From an uncultured Clostridia bacterium (GTDB lineage: Bacteria; Bacillota; Clostridia; Christensenellales; Borkfalkiaceae): a DNA stretch of 64,000 bases. Numbering within the stretch: position 1 is the stretch's first letter; every line of letters starts with the position of its first letter. Below are positions 1 through 10,206 of the stretch, piece after piece. The notes under the pieces are model-generated. The model did no database searches. It saw only the letters and a list, made by a program, of their open reading frames with translations, and was not told the origin of the DNA. The translations under genes and the position numbers were made by a program. The stretch lies in assembly GCA_944354035.1 (NCBI GenBank), contig CALVPS010000002.1, positions 32,316-96,315 of the forward strand, given 5' to 3'.

Positions 1-10
1 GCAAGCAGAT

Positions 11-1834
11 ATGGAAAAACAGGGAAATATTCGCATTTCCAGCGAAAATATGATGCCGATCATCAAAAAGTGGCTGTATTCCGAAAAGGATATTTTCGTG
101 CGAGAGATCGTGGCCAACGCACAGGATGCGATCACGAAATATAAAAAGCTGACCGAGCTCGGTGAGGCGCCCGCGCAGGAGGCCTACCGCATCACCGTTA
201 CTGCCGATCCCAAGGCCGGCACGCTTACCGTGGAAGATAACGGTATCGGCATGACGGAAGAGGAGGTCGAAAAATATATTACACAGATCGCTTTTTCCGG
301 CGCCGCAGACTTTTTGGAGAAGTACGAAAAGGCGGGCGGCGAAGGGATCATCGGCCATTTCGGGCTGGGATTTTATTCCGCATACATGGTTTCGGACGAT
401 ATAGAGATCTTTACCCGGTCGTATCGCGAAGGGGCGGAGGCAGTTCACTGGCAGTCCGACGGCAACAGCACTTATACGATCGGCCCGTGCGACAAGTCGA
501 CGCGCGGCACAAAAATCGTCATGCATATCGCAGCGGCCGAAAAGGAGTTTTTAAAGGAGAACACCATCCGCGCGTTGCTGAAAAAATATTGCTCGTTCAT
601 GCCCTACGAGATCTATTTGAACCCCAAAGAGGGCGAGGAGAGCAAGCCGGTCAACGACACCCACCCGCTGTATTTAAAGCAGCCGAAAGAGTGCACCGAC
701 GAAGAGTACAAGACGTTTTACCGCGATACGTTCAGCGATTTTAACGAACCGCTGTTCTGGATCCACCTGAATATGGAGTATCCTTTCCGCTTAAAGGGCA
801 TTTTGTATTTCCCGAAGGTGAGAAAACAGGTCGAGCTGGAGCGCGGACAGGTAAAGCTGTACTGCAACCAGGTGTATATCGCCGACAACATCAAAGAGGT
901 CATCCCCGAGTTTTTAATGCTTTTGAACGGCGTGATCGACTGTCCCGATATTCCGCTGAATGTTTCGCGGTCCTTCCTGCAAAACGATAAGCAAGTCCAG
1001 AAGATCGCAAAGCACATTACAAAAAAGGTTGCCGATAAGCTGATCGAACTGTACAAAAACGACAAAGAGCGCTACGAATCGTGCTGGCCCGATTTGGCCA
1101 CCTTTGTAAAGTTTGGCTGCATCAAAGATGAGGACTTCTACAAAAAGGTAGAGGACATCATCATCTATAAGAATCTTGCGGGCGAATATCGTCCTGTCAG
1201 CTCCTTTTATGGCGAGGCGGTATCGGAAGAGGATGCCAAAAACGGAAAAGAGCCGCAGCCGGTATACTATGTTTCGGACGAAAACAAGCAGGCGCAGTAC
1301 ATTAAGATGTTCCGCGATGCGGGGCTTGACGCGATCTACTGCGATACCTATATCGATCCGCACTTTTTAAGTTATCTCGAGTACAAAAATCCGACGCGCG
1401 TACGCTTTTTGCGCATCGATGCCGATATCGACGGCGCGCTCAAGGAAAATGGTGAAGAAGACGCCGATCTGAAGGCGATCTTCGAAAAGGCGCTTGAGGG
1501 TCGCCGCGTCTCCGTCAAAACGGAGGCGCTGAAAGATGCCAACGTGCCCGCCGTGATCAATGTTTCGGAATTCGTGCGACGGATGTCCGAGATGCATAGT
1601 TTTTATCGGATGGGTGAATCGCCCGTCGATGTTACGCTGATCGTAAATACGTCGAACCGCGCGGTCACCGCGCTGAAAGAGGCGCCGGAAGAGGAGCGCG
1701 GCCGTGGCGCGGAGCAGATCTATTATCTCGCGCTGATGAACTATCGTCAGCTTACGCCGGACGAACTTTCTGCATTTGTATCGACAAACGTCATGCTGTT
1801 GGAGAAATATTTAAAAAAATCGCAGGATAATTAA
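11..1834 (+). CDS. htpG: Chaperone HtpG (Hsp90 family)
   Basis: This is the cytosolic, ATP-dependent, dimeric Hsp90 chaperone that remodels client proteins. The 607-aa product begins with the GHKL ATPase domain: the helix with VANAQDA (about residue 34) corresponds to the conserved ExxxNxxDA helix, DNGIGM (about 76) is the second nucleotide-binding motif, and GHFGLGFYSAYM (about 115) is the ATP lid. The middle and C-terminal dimerisation domains follow at normal spacing. Length is close to bacterial HtpG (about 620-630 aa). Only 10 bases precede the ATG, so its promoter lies outside the window. No hairpin terminator is visible after the stop; the cold-shock promoter begins 11 bases downstream. 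Confidence 0.96.
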   Translation: MEKQGNIRISSENMMPIIKKWLYSEKDIFVREIVANAQDAITKYKKLTELGEAPAQEAYRITVTADPKAGTLTVEDNGIGMTEEEVEKYITQIAFSGAADFLEKYEKAGGEGIIGHFGLGFYSAYMVSDDIEIFTRSYREGAEAVHWQSDGNSTYTIGPCDKSTRGTKIVMHIAAAEKEFLKENTIRALLKKYCSFMPYEIYLNPKEGEESKPVNDTHPLYLKQPKECTDEEYKTFYRDTFSDFNEPLFWIHLNMEYPFRLKGILYFPKVRKQVELERGQVKLYCNQVYIADNIKEVIPEFLMLLNGVIDCPDIPLNVSRSFLQNDKQVQKIAKHITKKVADKLIELYKNDKERYESCWPDLATFVKFGCIKDEDFYKKVEDIIIYKNLAGEYRPVSSFYGEAVSEEDAKNGKEPQPVYYVSDENKQAQYIKMFRDAGLDAIYCDTYIDPHFLSYLEYKNPTRVRFLRIDADIDGALKENGEEDADLKAIFEKALEGRRVSVKTEALKDANVPAVINVSEFVRRMSEMHSFYRMGESPVDVTLIVNTSNRAVTALKEAPEEERGRGAEQIYYLALMNYRQLTPDELSAFVSTNVMLLEKYLKKSQDN

Positions 1835-1844
1835 AAAACCGCTA

Positions 1845-1873
1845 TTGACAATGCAAAAAAATGCGTGTATAAT
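1845..1873 (+). promoter_or_regulatory. Sigma-A promoter of the cold-shock gene
   Basis: TTGACA at 1845-1850 and TATAAT at 1868-1873 are perfect consensus hexamers 17 bp apart. The resulting leader of about 54 nt contains a GCGTG/CACGC hairpin (about 1881-1893) and a second GC-rich fold, followed by AGGAGG. Structured leaders are typical of csp mRNAs, but temperature control here is only an inference. Confidence 0.9.
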
Positions 1874-1933
1874 AAAAAAAGCGTGAGTCACGCGATCGGT
1901 CCGCGCGCGGCACGGATCACAGGAGGTAACATT

Positions 1934-2146
1934 GTGAACGGAACAGTCAAATGGTTCAACGACGGAAAGGGATACGGCTTTATTTCCAACGACGAGGGCG
2001 GAGCGGACGTATTTGTGCACTTTTCCGCCATTCAGACGGAGGGTTTCCGTACGTTGAAGGAGGGGCAGAAGGTGACGTTTGAAACCGAGCCCGATCCCAA
2101 AGACAGCGGAAAGCTTCGCGCTGTGAACGTCGTTCCCGTATCGTAA
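1934..2146 (+). CDS. Cold-shock protein (CspA family)
   Basis: This is a small single-domain OB-fold RNA chaperone of 70 aa. It carries RNP1 (GKGYGFIS) and RNP2 (VFVHFSAI), which bind single-stranded nucleic acid. I place the start at GTG 1934 because AGGAGG at 1921-1926 sits 7 nt upstream and the protein then begins MNGTVKWFN, the family's usual N-terminus; the open frame extending further upstream runs through the promoter. The gene is monocistronic between its own promoter and a strong terminator. Confidence 0.96.
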   Translation: MNGTVKWFNDGKGYGFISNDEGGADVFVHFSAIQTEGFRTLKEGQKVTFETEPDPKDSGKLRAVNVVPVS

Positions 2147-2160
2147 GGTTGGGCCAACGA

Positions 2161-2194
2161 AAAAAGACGCGTTTCGTAAGGAACGCGTCTTTTT
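2161..2194 (+). terminator. Intrinsic terminator after csp
   Basis: A 13-bp stem (2161-2173 with 2182-2194) with an 8-nt loop is flanked by A and T runs, so it could work in both directions. Confidence 0.9.
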
Positions 2195-2348
2195 GTGTCC
2201 GAAAACTCCCGCGACGGGCGCGCGGTTCCCGGAGAACCAGCGCCGACGATAACAAATCGACGAAAGGCCGGCTTTACGCCCTCGCGCAAGGAAGGGGACG
2301 GGCTTACGGGCGGCAGACGCGGCGGAGTATCTGCGGACCGGAATGCGG

Positions 2349-2393
2349 TAAAACGGCGGACGCGGCGCATATTGTGCGTGCCGCATCGCCGTC
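2349..2393 (-). terminator. Probable terminator after spoVG
   Basis: A GC-rich imperfect hairpin on the minus strand (ACGGCG...CGCCGT arms) is followed by TTTTA, about 35 bases beyond the spoVG stop. The remainder of 2195-2425 shows no gene. Confidence 0.55.
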
Positions 2394-2425
2394 GGATCGC
2401 GGATCTTACAGTGCGCGCGGCGAAC

Positions 2426-2701
2426 TTACGCCTGTGAATTTTCCGTCATCCGTGCGCGGTAGACCTGTAAAATGGCCTGTTGCAGCCGTTCCCGCGTTTC
2501 GGAATTGAGTGGGTGCGCAATGTCTTTGTATTTTCCGTCCGACGTTTTGCGGCTGGGCATGGCAATGGCATAGCCGTCTTCGCGTTCAAAAATTTTAATG
2601 TCATGAACGGCAAAGCATTCGTCGATCGTGATCGAGGCAACGGCACGAAGTTTTCCTTCGTGATTTTTTACTTCGCGTATGCGAATATCTCCGATGTACA
2701 T
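2426..2701 (-). CDS. spoVG: Septation/sporulation regulator SpoVG
   Basis: SpoVG is a small nucleic-acid-binding regulator. In Bacillus it affects asymmetric septation and spore cortex formation, and it is widely conserved in Bacillota. The 91-aa product has the family signature: the strand pair around RAVASITIDECFAVHDIKI, then AMPSRKTSDGKYKDIAHPLN, which is close to the [20 protein letters not shown] type, and a C-terminal helix. A G-rich stretch at 2709-2713 (read on the minus strand) is a plausible ribosome site. The gene is divergent from murC across a 138-bp AT-rich spacer. Confidence 0.95.
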   Translation of the reverse strand: MYIGDIRIREVKNHEGKLRAVASITIDECFAVHDIKIFEREDGYAIAMPSRKTSDGKYKDIAHPLNSETRERLQQAILQVYRARMTENSQA

Positions 2702-2804
2702 GTAGAGTCCCCCATAAAAGCAGCCTGTCGTTCATTATATTATCATATTTTATAGATTATTGCAATGATTTTGTGGTCTATTTGCTAAATTTATACAAAA
2801 AAAT

Positions 2805-2834
2805 TTCACATTTTTGCGGAGTGAAGCATATAAT
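2805..2834 (+). promoter_or_regulatory. Promoter abutting the murC start (leaderless candidate)
   Basis: TTCACA at 2805-2810 and TATAAT at 2829-2834 are 18 bp apart. Only 5 nt separate the -10 box from ATG 2840, so the transcript would start at the start codon. Confidence 0.6.
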
Positions 2835-2839
2835 ACGAT

Positions 2840-4177
2840 ATGTTTTCCGAAACGGACCTCTTTCGAGACGGGTGTTACATGATCGGGATCGGCGGCGTCA
2901 GCATGAGTGCGCTTGCGCGGCTGCTGCGTGACCGAGGCGTGCGTGTACGCGGGTGCGACGCAAGGGCAAGTACCTTTACGGATATGCTTGTGCGGAACGG
3001 TATTCCCGTGTGCATCGGTCGGGAGGAGATCGCGGAAGGCACAGTGGTCTATACCGAGGCCGTGGACGTCCACGGCGAACAGCTCGGGCAGGCGAAACGG
3101 GCGGGAAAACGTCTGCTTTCGCGTGCGGAACTTTTGGGCAGGATCGCGGAGGAATATCCGTGCGTCCTGTCCGTTGCGGGCTGTCACGGGAAGACTTCCG
3201 CAACGTCGATGCTGGCGCACGTCTTAATGCATGCCGGACAGCGGTTTACCTGCCACATCGGCGGGGAGGACCGTGCGTTCGGCAATTATTTTACGGCGGG
3301 GGACGAAGTGTTTCTGACCGAAGCGTGCGAATTCAGGCGGAGTTTTTTGCGCCTGCGCAGCGATATCGCCGTTATTCTGAATACCGACCTCGATCATACC
3401 GACTGCTACCGCAGCCGAGGCGAGCTGTTGAAGGCCTATGCGCAGTTTGGCCCGTCGGCGGAGTCGGTCGTCGTAAACGCGGACGATCCGGGCGCGCGCA
3501 CCCTGCCGCATGCGCTGTCGTTCGGGCGGTATGCGGGCGACATCCGCGCAGTCGATCTGTTTGAAAAGGACGGGAAGTTCACCTTTACCGTGGCGGAGGG
3601 CGGGGTGCCCGTCGTGCGCATTGCGCTGCGCGTGTTCGGACAGATGCAGACGGAAAACGCGCTTGCCGCTTACGCCGCCGCAAAATTGTACGGGATATCG
3701 CCGCAGACGATAAAGGAGGGACTGGAACATTTTTACGGCGTAAAGCGCAGGTTCGAGCCGGTCGGAAGCATGGGCGGGATCCCCGTCGTATGCGATTACG
3801 CGCATCACCCGCGCGAGATCGCGGCTGCCTATGCCGCAGCGCGCGCCATTTGCTCCGGAACGGTGCGTACCGTGTTCCAGCCGCACACATACACGCGTAC
3901 GCGCGATCTTTTGGAAGAGTTTGCGGCGGTACTGAAGACGATGGAATCGCCCGTTGTCTATCGTACCTACGCGGCGCGGGAGGAGTATCTTCCGGAGGGC
4001 AGCGCGGTCACGCTGGCAAGTCGCGTACCGGAGGCGCTGTATGTGCAGTCGCCGCAAAATTTAAAAAAGCGCCTGACGGAACTGTGTCGCGCAGACGATC
4101 TGATCCTCGTGCTCGGTGCGGGCGATATATACGATGTCGCGCTCTCGCTCGCGGACGAGGCGCGGCGGCGGGCATAA
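2840..4177 (+). CDS. murC: UDP-N-acetylmuramate-L-alanine ligase MurC
   Basis: This cytoplasmic Mur ligase adds L-alanine to UDP-MurNAc, the first amino acid of the peptidoglycan stem peptide. The 445-aa product has the N-terminal nucleotide-sugar fold with GIGGVSMSALA (about residue 16), the ATP P-loop GCHGKTSATSML (about 114), the central TEACEFRRSF segment and DYAHHP near residue 316 in the C-terminal domain. The length is normal. Starting at ATG 2840 leaves the usual dozen residues before the GIGG motif. ATG 2879 is a possible alternative but would start directly at that motif and has no good ribosome site. It is monocistronic and lies outside a dcw cluster. Confidence 0.94.
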   Translation: MFSETDLFRDGCYMIGIGGVSMSALARLLRDRGVRVRGCDARASTFTDMLVRNGIPVCIGREEIAEGTVVYTEAVDVHGEQLGQAKRAGKRLLSRAELLGRIAEEYPCVLSVAGCHGKTSATSMLAHVLMHAGQRFTCHIGGEDRAFGNYFTAGDEVFLTEACEFRRSFLRLRSDIAVILNTDLDHTDCYRSRGELLKAYAQFGPSAESVVVNADDPGARTLPHALSFGRYAGDIRAVDLFEKDGKFTFTVAEGGVPVVRIALRVFGQMQTENALAAYAAAKLYGISPQTIKEGLEHFYGVKRRFEPVGSMGGIPVVCDYAHHPREIAAAYAAARAICSGTVRTVFQPHTYTRTRDLLEEFAAVLKTMESPVVYRTYAAREEYLPEGSAVTLASRVPEALYVQSPQNLKKRLTELCRADDLILVLGAGDIYDVALSLADEARRRA

Positions 4178-4196
4178 TACCCGCCGCCGCGCTTTT
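4160..4196 (+). terminator. Intrinsic terminator overlapping the murC stop
   Basis: A perfect 13-bp GC stem (4160-4172 with 4180-4192) has a 7-nt loop that contains the murC stop codon, and it is followed by TTTT. Confidence 0.85.
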
Positions 4197-4210
4197 GCAT
4201 TGCCCGACGC

Positions 4211-5353
4211 CTAAAACTCCGGCGTCGATTTTTTTTGTTCGCAGGCAAAGACGTAATCGATAAACTGCCTGGCGCGGCGCGGCGACCGCCCGCCGCGCAG
4301 CAGCGCCCAGCGCTCTGCCAAAGCAAACAGCGTCTGCTGCGGCGTTGTAAGCCCTGTATCCGCCGCAAGATCTGCCACGATGCGCAGATATTCTTCCTTG
4401 TTGACGGCGGCAAACAGCACGGTGATACCGAAGCGGTCGGAGAGGGACAACAGTTCTTCCTCGCTGTCGCCCATATGCACGCTGTTCATGCGGGAATCGA
4501 AATTTTCTTCCACGATGTGCCTGCGGTTGCTGGTTGCAACGATCATGACGTTTCCGACGTGGCCCTCCATGCTTCCCTGCAGGGCGGCCTTAAGGGTGGA
4601 GACGCGGTCATCGCTTTCGCGGAGCGAAAAGTCGTCGATGAACACGACAAACTTCATGGGGATCGCGGCAAGTTTTGTCTTCAGCGCAGGGAGCGACAGA
4701 ATATTTTCCTTGGAAATTTCCACAAGACGCAGTTTTTTATCGGCAAAAAGGTTGACCGCCGCATGAACGGTGGAGGACTTTCCCGTGCCGCGGTCGCCGT
4801 ACAGCAGCATGTCGGCATAGGGAAGGCCGGAGACGAAATTTTCAATGTTATCCGTCACCTGCGCCTTTTCGCTTATGTAGCCCTTGAGGTCGTCCATTGT
4901 GACCGCCGACGGCGCGCTGACGGGAACGAGTTCCCCGTCGAGGTAGCGGAAGGAGCTGCAAAAGAGAAATCGCCCGTAGCCGTTCTGACGATAATAATCC
5001 GCAAGGCGTTCGGCGGCATGCTTGTCCCAACCTTTAAACAGCGTCGGCGTTGTTCCGATCAAAAATCCGCGCGGACGCAGGGAGAGGGCTCTTCCGATGA
5101 GGGAAAGATCGTTTGCGACGGCGGTGCGGACAAGCTCCGATACCCCGACGCCTGCGGCACAGCTGCGCGAAAAGATATTTTCGTCCGACAGAACGGCCCG
5201 TGCGATCCGTTCGGCGAAGGCGCCTTCGCTGCCGTCCGCGTACAGAAGACGCAAAAAGTCGGTATCCGCTTTTCCCGCATGCAGCCGCGAAAAGGCGTTG
5301 ATCAGCGGATCGCGCAAGATCCCGTGATAAATTGTAAGATGATCCAAACGCAT
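4211..5353 (-). CDS. DUF815-type AAA+ ATPase
   Basis: This is a 380-aa ATP-binding protein of the DUF815 family, common in clostridia and of unestablished cellular role. The Walker A motif is GDRGTGKSST (about residue 190) and Walker B is FVVFIDDFS (about 240). A sensor-like VATSNRRH follows, and an RRARQFIDYV segment lies near the C-terminus. The N-terminal 150 residues are helical and less conserved. There is no signal peptide. It has its own promoter divergent from ilvC, and a GGAG ribosome site lies about 9 nt before the ATG. Confidence 0.85.
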   Translation of the reverse strand: MRLDHLTIYHGILRDPLINAFSRLHAGKADTDFLRLLYADGSEGAFAERIARAVLSDENIFSRSCAAGVGVSELVRTAVANDLSLIGRALSLRPRGFLIGTTPTLFKGWDKHAAERLADYYRQNGYGRFLFCSSFRYLDGELVPVSAPSAVTMDDLKGYISEKAQVTDNIENFVSGLPYADMLLYGDRGTGKSSTVHAAVNLFADKKLRLVEISKENILSLPALKTKLAAIPMKFVVFIDDFSLRESDDRVSTLKAALQGSMEGHVGNVMIVATSNRRHIVEENFDSRMNSVHMGDSEEELLSLSDRFGITVLFAAVNKEEYLRIVADLAADTGLTTPQQTLFALAERWALLRGGRSPRRARQFIDYVFACEQKKSTPEF

Positions 5354-5379
5354 CGTGGCGATCTCCGTTGTTTTTTTGC

Positions 5380-5408
5380 ATTATAATTGATTGCGCCAAA
5401 AAAAGCAA
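5380..5408 (-). promoter_or_regulatory. Promoter of the DUF815 gene
   Basis: On the minus strand TTGCTT (5408-5403) and TATAAT (5385-5380) are 17 bp apart. The leader is about 20 nt and contains a ribosome site. Confidence 0.75.
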
Positions 5409-5437
5409 CCGAATGTAAAAAAATATTCGCGCAACAC

Positions 5438-5467
5438 TTGACGAAAACGGCGGCAGGGGGGTATAAT
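5438..5467 (+). promoter_or_regulatory. Promoter of ilvC
   Basis: TTGACG at 5438-5443 and TATAAT at 5462-5467 are 18 bp apart. The leader is only about 22 nt, too short for a T-box or attenuator, and contains GGAGGA. Confidence 0.85.
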
Positions 5468-5495
5468 AAAAAGAAATCAGTTCGGAGGAAATGGT

Positions 5496-6545
<1,050 letters not shown>

Positions 6546-6552
6546 ACAAAGA

Positions 6553-6587
6553 ACGGTCTCCGATCGCGGTCGGGGGCCGTTTTTTTG
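6553..6587 (+). terminator. Intrinsic terminator after ilvC
   Basis: An ACGGTCTCCGAT/GTCGGGGGCCGT stem with G-U pairs and a short loop is followed by seven T residues. Confidence 0.8.
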
Positions 6588-6853
6588 TATAAGTGTAAAT
6601 CTGCGCCGTGTCGTACGCGCTGCGTTCGGGAATGTGCCGCTTTTGCGGATAGGCAAGACGGGCCGCCGCAAAAAACCGCGGGGCGATTTTTTTGTAATCG
6701 GCCGCGGCGCGGCGCCCGTGGATTGCAAAGAGAATAAACGTACGTGCGCTCCAAAGCCGTTTACGGGCGGGGCGTCCCGGGTCATCTTGCGCCATTGTGG
6801 CGTTTTTGTCGTAAAATTTTTTAAAAAAGCGGGCAAAAAATGCAAAATGGGTA
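6588..6853. other. Gene-free spacer between ilvC and glgB
   Basis: No gene is supported in this part of the 411-bp spacer. A possible second hairpin followed by a T run (about 6662-6693, plus strand) could back up the ilvC terminator. The rest shows nothing I can name before the glgB promoter. Confidence 0.5.
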
Positions 6854-6882
6854 TTGAAACCCATCGCAAAATATAGTATAAT
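6854..6882 (+). promoter_or_regulatory. Promoter of the glycogen operon
   Basis: TTGAAA at 6854-6859 and TATAAT at 6877-6882 are 17 bp apart, giving a leader of about 68 nt before glgB. Confidence 0.85.
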
Positions 6883-6956
6883 ATGGTCGATGCGTAACGG
6901 ATATTTTCCGTTTGCGCGAAAACGATAAGGGGTAATCGGCTTTGAAAGGAGACGCG

Positions 6957-8936
6957 ATGCAAAAGAAATTGACGAATGAAGTTCCCCACGGAACAGATTT
7001 CCCGCTGTATTTGTATCATCACGGCAAAAACGATCGGATCTACGAACTGTTCGGCGCACACAAAGAGGTGCGCGACGGTAAGGAGGGCTATGTCTTTCGT
7101 GTGTGGGCGCCGCACGCCCGCAGCGTGTCCGTCGTGGGCGATTTTAACGATTGGAACGTAAATTGCAATGTAATGTATCGTATGATCGACGGGGAGAGCT
7201 TTGAGCTGTTCATCCCCGACTTAAAGCAGTTCGATACCTATAAGTACTGCATCACCGCGCAGGACGGACGGCAGCTGATGAAGGCGGATCCCGTGGGCTT
7301 TCATACGGAGACGCCGCCTGCAACGGCCTCGAAATTGTATGAACTGGACGGCTACGTCTGGCAGGATGCCGAATATTTCAACGGCCTGAAAAAGAAAAAC
7401 ATTTTTACCTCGCCGATGAACATCTACGAGGTAAATCTGCTTTCGTGGCGTCGGCATGCGGACGGTAACTTTTATTCCTACCTCGATCTTGCGCGCGAGC
7501 TCGTTCCGTATGTAAAGGAAATGGGCTATACGCATGTGGAATTTATGCCCGTGACGGAGTTCCCGTTCGAGGGGTCGTGGGGATATCAGGTGACTGGCTA
7601 TTACGCAGTTACTTCGCGCATGGGAACGCCGAAAGACTTTATGTACCTGGTCGACAGTTTCCATCGGGCGGGGATCGGCGTCATTTTGGATTGGGTGCCT
7701 GCGCATTTCCCCAAGGACGCGCCCGGCCTGTACGAATTTGACGGTCAGCCGCTGTACGAGAGCAGTCAGTGGGATAGAATGGAGCATAAGAGCTGGGGCA
7801 CGCGCCGCTTCGATTACGGCAGAAACGAAGTGCTCTCTTTCCTCATTTCCGACGCCTGCTTCTTCTTCGATAAATATCACGTGGACGGACTGCGCGTAGA
7901 CGCCGTTGCCTCCATGCTCTATCTCGACTACGACAAGCGTCCCGGGGAATGGGTCCCCAATATCTACGGCGAAAACAAAAACCTGGAGGCGATCGCCTTT
8001 TTGCGCAAACTCAACGAAGCGGTATTTTTGCGCTTCCCTTACGCGCTGATGATCGCAGAGGAGTCGACGGCCTGGGGTCTTGTTACAAAGCCGGGGTCGG
8101 TCGGCGGGCTCGGATTCAACTTTAAGTGGAACATGGGCTGGATGAACGATATGCTCTCGTATATCTGTTTAAATCCTTATTTCCGTTCGTATAATCACAG
8201 CAAGCTGACATTTTCGATGATGTACGCCTTTTCGGAGAACTATGTTTTACCCATTTCGCATGACGAAGTGGTGCACGGGAAGTGTTCGCTGATCAATAAA
8301 ATGCCCGGAACGTACGAGGAAAAATTTGCCGGCGTACGTTCGTTCCTCGGGTACATGATGGCGCATCCCGGCAAAAAACTCAACTTTATGGGGTATGAGT
8401 TCGGACAGTTCAAGGAGTGGGACTATCACGAGGGACTGGAATTTTTCCTGCGCGATACCTATGAGCTGCACGGGAAGCTTGCGCTGTTTGTAAAAGATTT
8501 AAATAAGTTTTACCTCGATACGCCCGCGATGTTCGAAGTGGAAGATTCCTGGGACGGGTTCGAATGGCTGGCGCCCGACGATGCAGACCGCAACATCGTA
8601 TCGTTTATCCGCAGGGATAAACAGGGGAACGAGCTGGTCGCATTGGTTTGTTTTTCGGGCAGTGACGTGACCGATTACCGCCTGGGCGTACCCAATCGCG
8701 GTAAGTACAAGGTCGTGTTCAATTCCGACGACAAAAAATACGGCGGTGAGGGGAAACTGACCAAAAAGACGGTGACGGCGGTGAAAAAGCCTAGCCACGG
8801 AAAACCGTATTCCTTCCCGATCGCCATGCCAAAGCTCACCTGCGTATATCTCGTGCGCGAGCCGGATGTTCCGGAGAGCGAAAAGCCTAAAAAGCGGGCG
8901 GTGCGCGCGGCCGCGAAACCGGCAAAAAATAAGTAA
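6957..8936 (+). CDS. glgB: 1,4-alpha-glucan branching enzyme GlgB
   Basis: GlgB makes the alpha-1,6 branch points of glycogen. The 659-aa GH13 enzyme has an N-terminal CBM48-like domain (FRVWAPHARSVSVVGDFNDW, about residues 45-64). The (beta/alpha)8 barrel carries the conserved regions GVILDWVPAHF, DGLRVDAVAS (nucleophile Asp), IAEES (acid/base Glu) and ISHDEVVHGK (third Asp). I use ATG 6957 because AAGGAG at 6945-6950 lies just upstream; the TTG at 6942 overlaps that site. The last 25 or so residues are a Lys/Ala-rich basic tail (KPKKRAVRAAAKPAKNK) that ordinary GlgB proteins lack. First gene of the glycogen operon. Confidence 0.95.
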   Translation: MQKKLTNEVPHGTDFPLYLYHHGKNDRIYELFGAHKEVRDGKEGYVFRVWAPHARSVSVVGDFNDWNVNCNVMYRMIDGESFELFIPDLKQFDTYKYCITAQDGRQLMKADPVGFHTETPPATASKLYELDGYVWQDAEYFNGLKKKNIFTSPMNIYEVNLLSWRRHADGNFYSYLDLARELVPYVKEMGYTHVEFMPVTEFPFEGSWGYQVTGYYAVTSRMGTPKDFMYLVDSFHRAGIGVILDWVPAHFPKDAPGLYEFDGQPLYESSQWDRMEHKSWGTRRFDYGRNEVLSFLISDACFFFDKYHVDGLRVDAVASMLYLDYDKRPGEWVPNIYGENKNLEAIAFLRKLNEAVFLRFPYALMIAEESTAWGLVTKPGSVGGLGFNFKWNMGWMNDMLSYICLNPYFRSYNHSKLTFSMMYAFSENYVLPISHDEVVHGKCSLINKMPGTYEEKFAGVRSFLGYMMAHPGKKLNFMGYEFGQFKEWDYHEGLEFFLRDTYELHGKLALFVKDLNKFYLDTPAMFEVEDSWDGFEWLAPDDADRNIVSFIRRDKQGNELVALVCFSGSDVTDYRLGVPNRGKYKVVFNSDDKKYGGEGKLTKKTVTAVKKPSHGKPYSFPIAMPKLTCVYLVREPDVPESEKPKKRAVRAAAKPAKNK

Positions 8937-9003
8937 GCAAAAGGGATTGTTCGGCACATTGTGCCGTCCAAATAAATAATAAGGAGTTTACAGGGGGTTC
9001 TTT

Positions 9004-10200
9004 ATGCAAAGAAAGAAGGAATGTGTGGCAATGTTGCTTGCGGGCGGGCAGGGGAGCCGTCTGTACGCGCTCACCAACAACATTGCAAAGCCGGCGGTTG
9101 CATTCGGCGGAAAGTATCGTATTATCGATTTCCCGCTCTCCAACTGCATCAATTCGGGCATCGATACGGTGGGCGTTCTCACGCAGTACGAGCCGCTCGA
9201 GCTGAACGAATATATCGGAAACGGGCAGCCGTGGGATCTGGACCGCGCCTTTGGCGGCGTGCACATCCTCTCGCCCTATCAGGCCAAGAAAAAGTCGTCG
9301 TGGTTCGAGGGGACGGCGAATGCCATTTATCAGAACATGCACTTCATGAAGAAGTATAATCCCGAGTATGTTCTTATCCTCTCCGGAGATCACATCTACA
9401 AAATGGATTATGCGGCCATGCTGAAGGCGCACAAGGCCACGGGTGCCGACTGTACGATCGCCGCCATCGAAGTCCCCATGAAAGAAGCTTCGCGCTTCGG
9501 GATCCTGAACACCAACGAGGACGGATCGATCTATCAGTTCGAAGAAAAACCCAAGCAGCCGAAGAGCAATCTGGCCTCGATGGGCATCTACATTTTTACG
9601 GCGAGCAAGCTGTTCAAATACCTCGACGAGGACGAGGCAAACCCCAATTCCAGCAAAGATTTCGGCAAAGACGTGCTGCCCGCCATGCTGAACGCCGGCG
9701 AAAAGATGTTCTCGTACCGCTTCAGCGGTTATTGGAAGGATGTAGGAACGATCTCCTCCCTTTGGGAATCGAATATGGACCTGCTCGGCGAAGATCCTGC
9801 CTTCGACGTAGGCGATGCCGATTGGAAGATCCATTCGCGGAATCCGCTTGCGCCGCCCGAATATATCGGGGACGAAGCTGTTGTCGATAACTCGCTCGTT
9901 TCGCTCGGCTGCGAGATCGAGGGCACGGTAAAAAATTCGGTGCTTTCCAGCAATGTTGTGGTGGAAAAGGGAGCCGAAGTGATCGACAGCGTCATTATGG
10001 CCGGCGCCGTCATAAAGGCAGGCGCCAAGGTTACATATTCCATCATCGACGAAAACACGGTGGTGGAGGCGGGCGCAGTCGTCGGCGAAGATCGGAATAC
10101 CGCCTCCGGCATCGCCGTTTTGGGCCGCAATATCACCATTGCCGCAGGCGTCAAGGTCGCCGCGGGACAAATACTCGATAAGGACTATAAGGGGGAGTAA
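9004..10200 (+). CDS. glgC: Glucose-1-phosphate adenylyltransferase GlgC
   Basis: GlgC makes ADP-glucose from ATP and glucose-1-phosphate, the committed step of glycogen synthesis. The 398-aa product has the nucleotidyltransferase signature LAGGQGSRL (about residue 12), the [15 protein letters not shown] substrate segment, [10 protein letters not shown], and a C-terminal left-handed beta-helix of hexapeptide repeats (about 290-390). It is followed after 6 bp by glgD, the usual partner subunit in Bacillota. Confidence 0.96.
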   Translation: MQRKKECVAMLLAGGQGSRLYALTNNIAKPAVAFGGKYRIIDFPLSNCINSGIDTVGVLTQYEPLELNEYIGNGQPWDLDRAFGGVHILSPYQAKKKSSWFEGTANAIYQNMHFMKKYNPEYVLILSGDHIYKMDYAAMLKAHKATGADCTIAAIEVPMKEASRFGILNTNEDGSIYQFEEKPKQPKSNLASMGIYIFTASKLFKYLDEDEANPNSSKDFGKDVLPAMLNAGEKMFSYRFSGYWKDVGTISSLWESNMDLLGEDPAFDVGDADWKIHSRNPLAPPEYIGDEAVVDNSLVSLGCEIEGTVKNSVLSSNVVVEKGAEVIDSVIMAGAVIKAGAKVTYSIIDENTVVEAGAVVGEDRNTASGIAVLGRNITIAAGVKVAAGQILDKDYKGE

Positions 10201-10206
10201 AGTACC

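Noticed and set aside
5468..5495. Attenuator or T-box controlling ilvC
   Set aside because: The predicted leader is only about 22 nt, too short for such elements.
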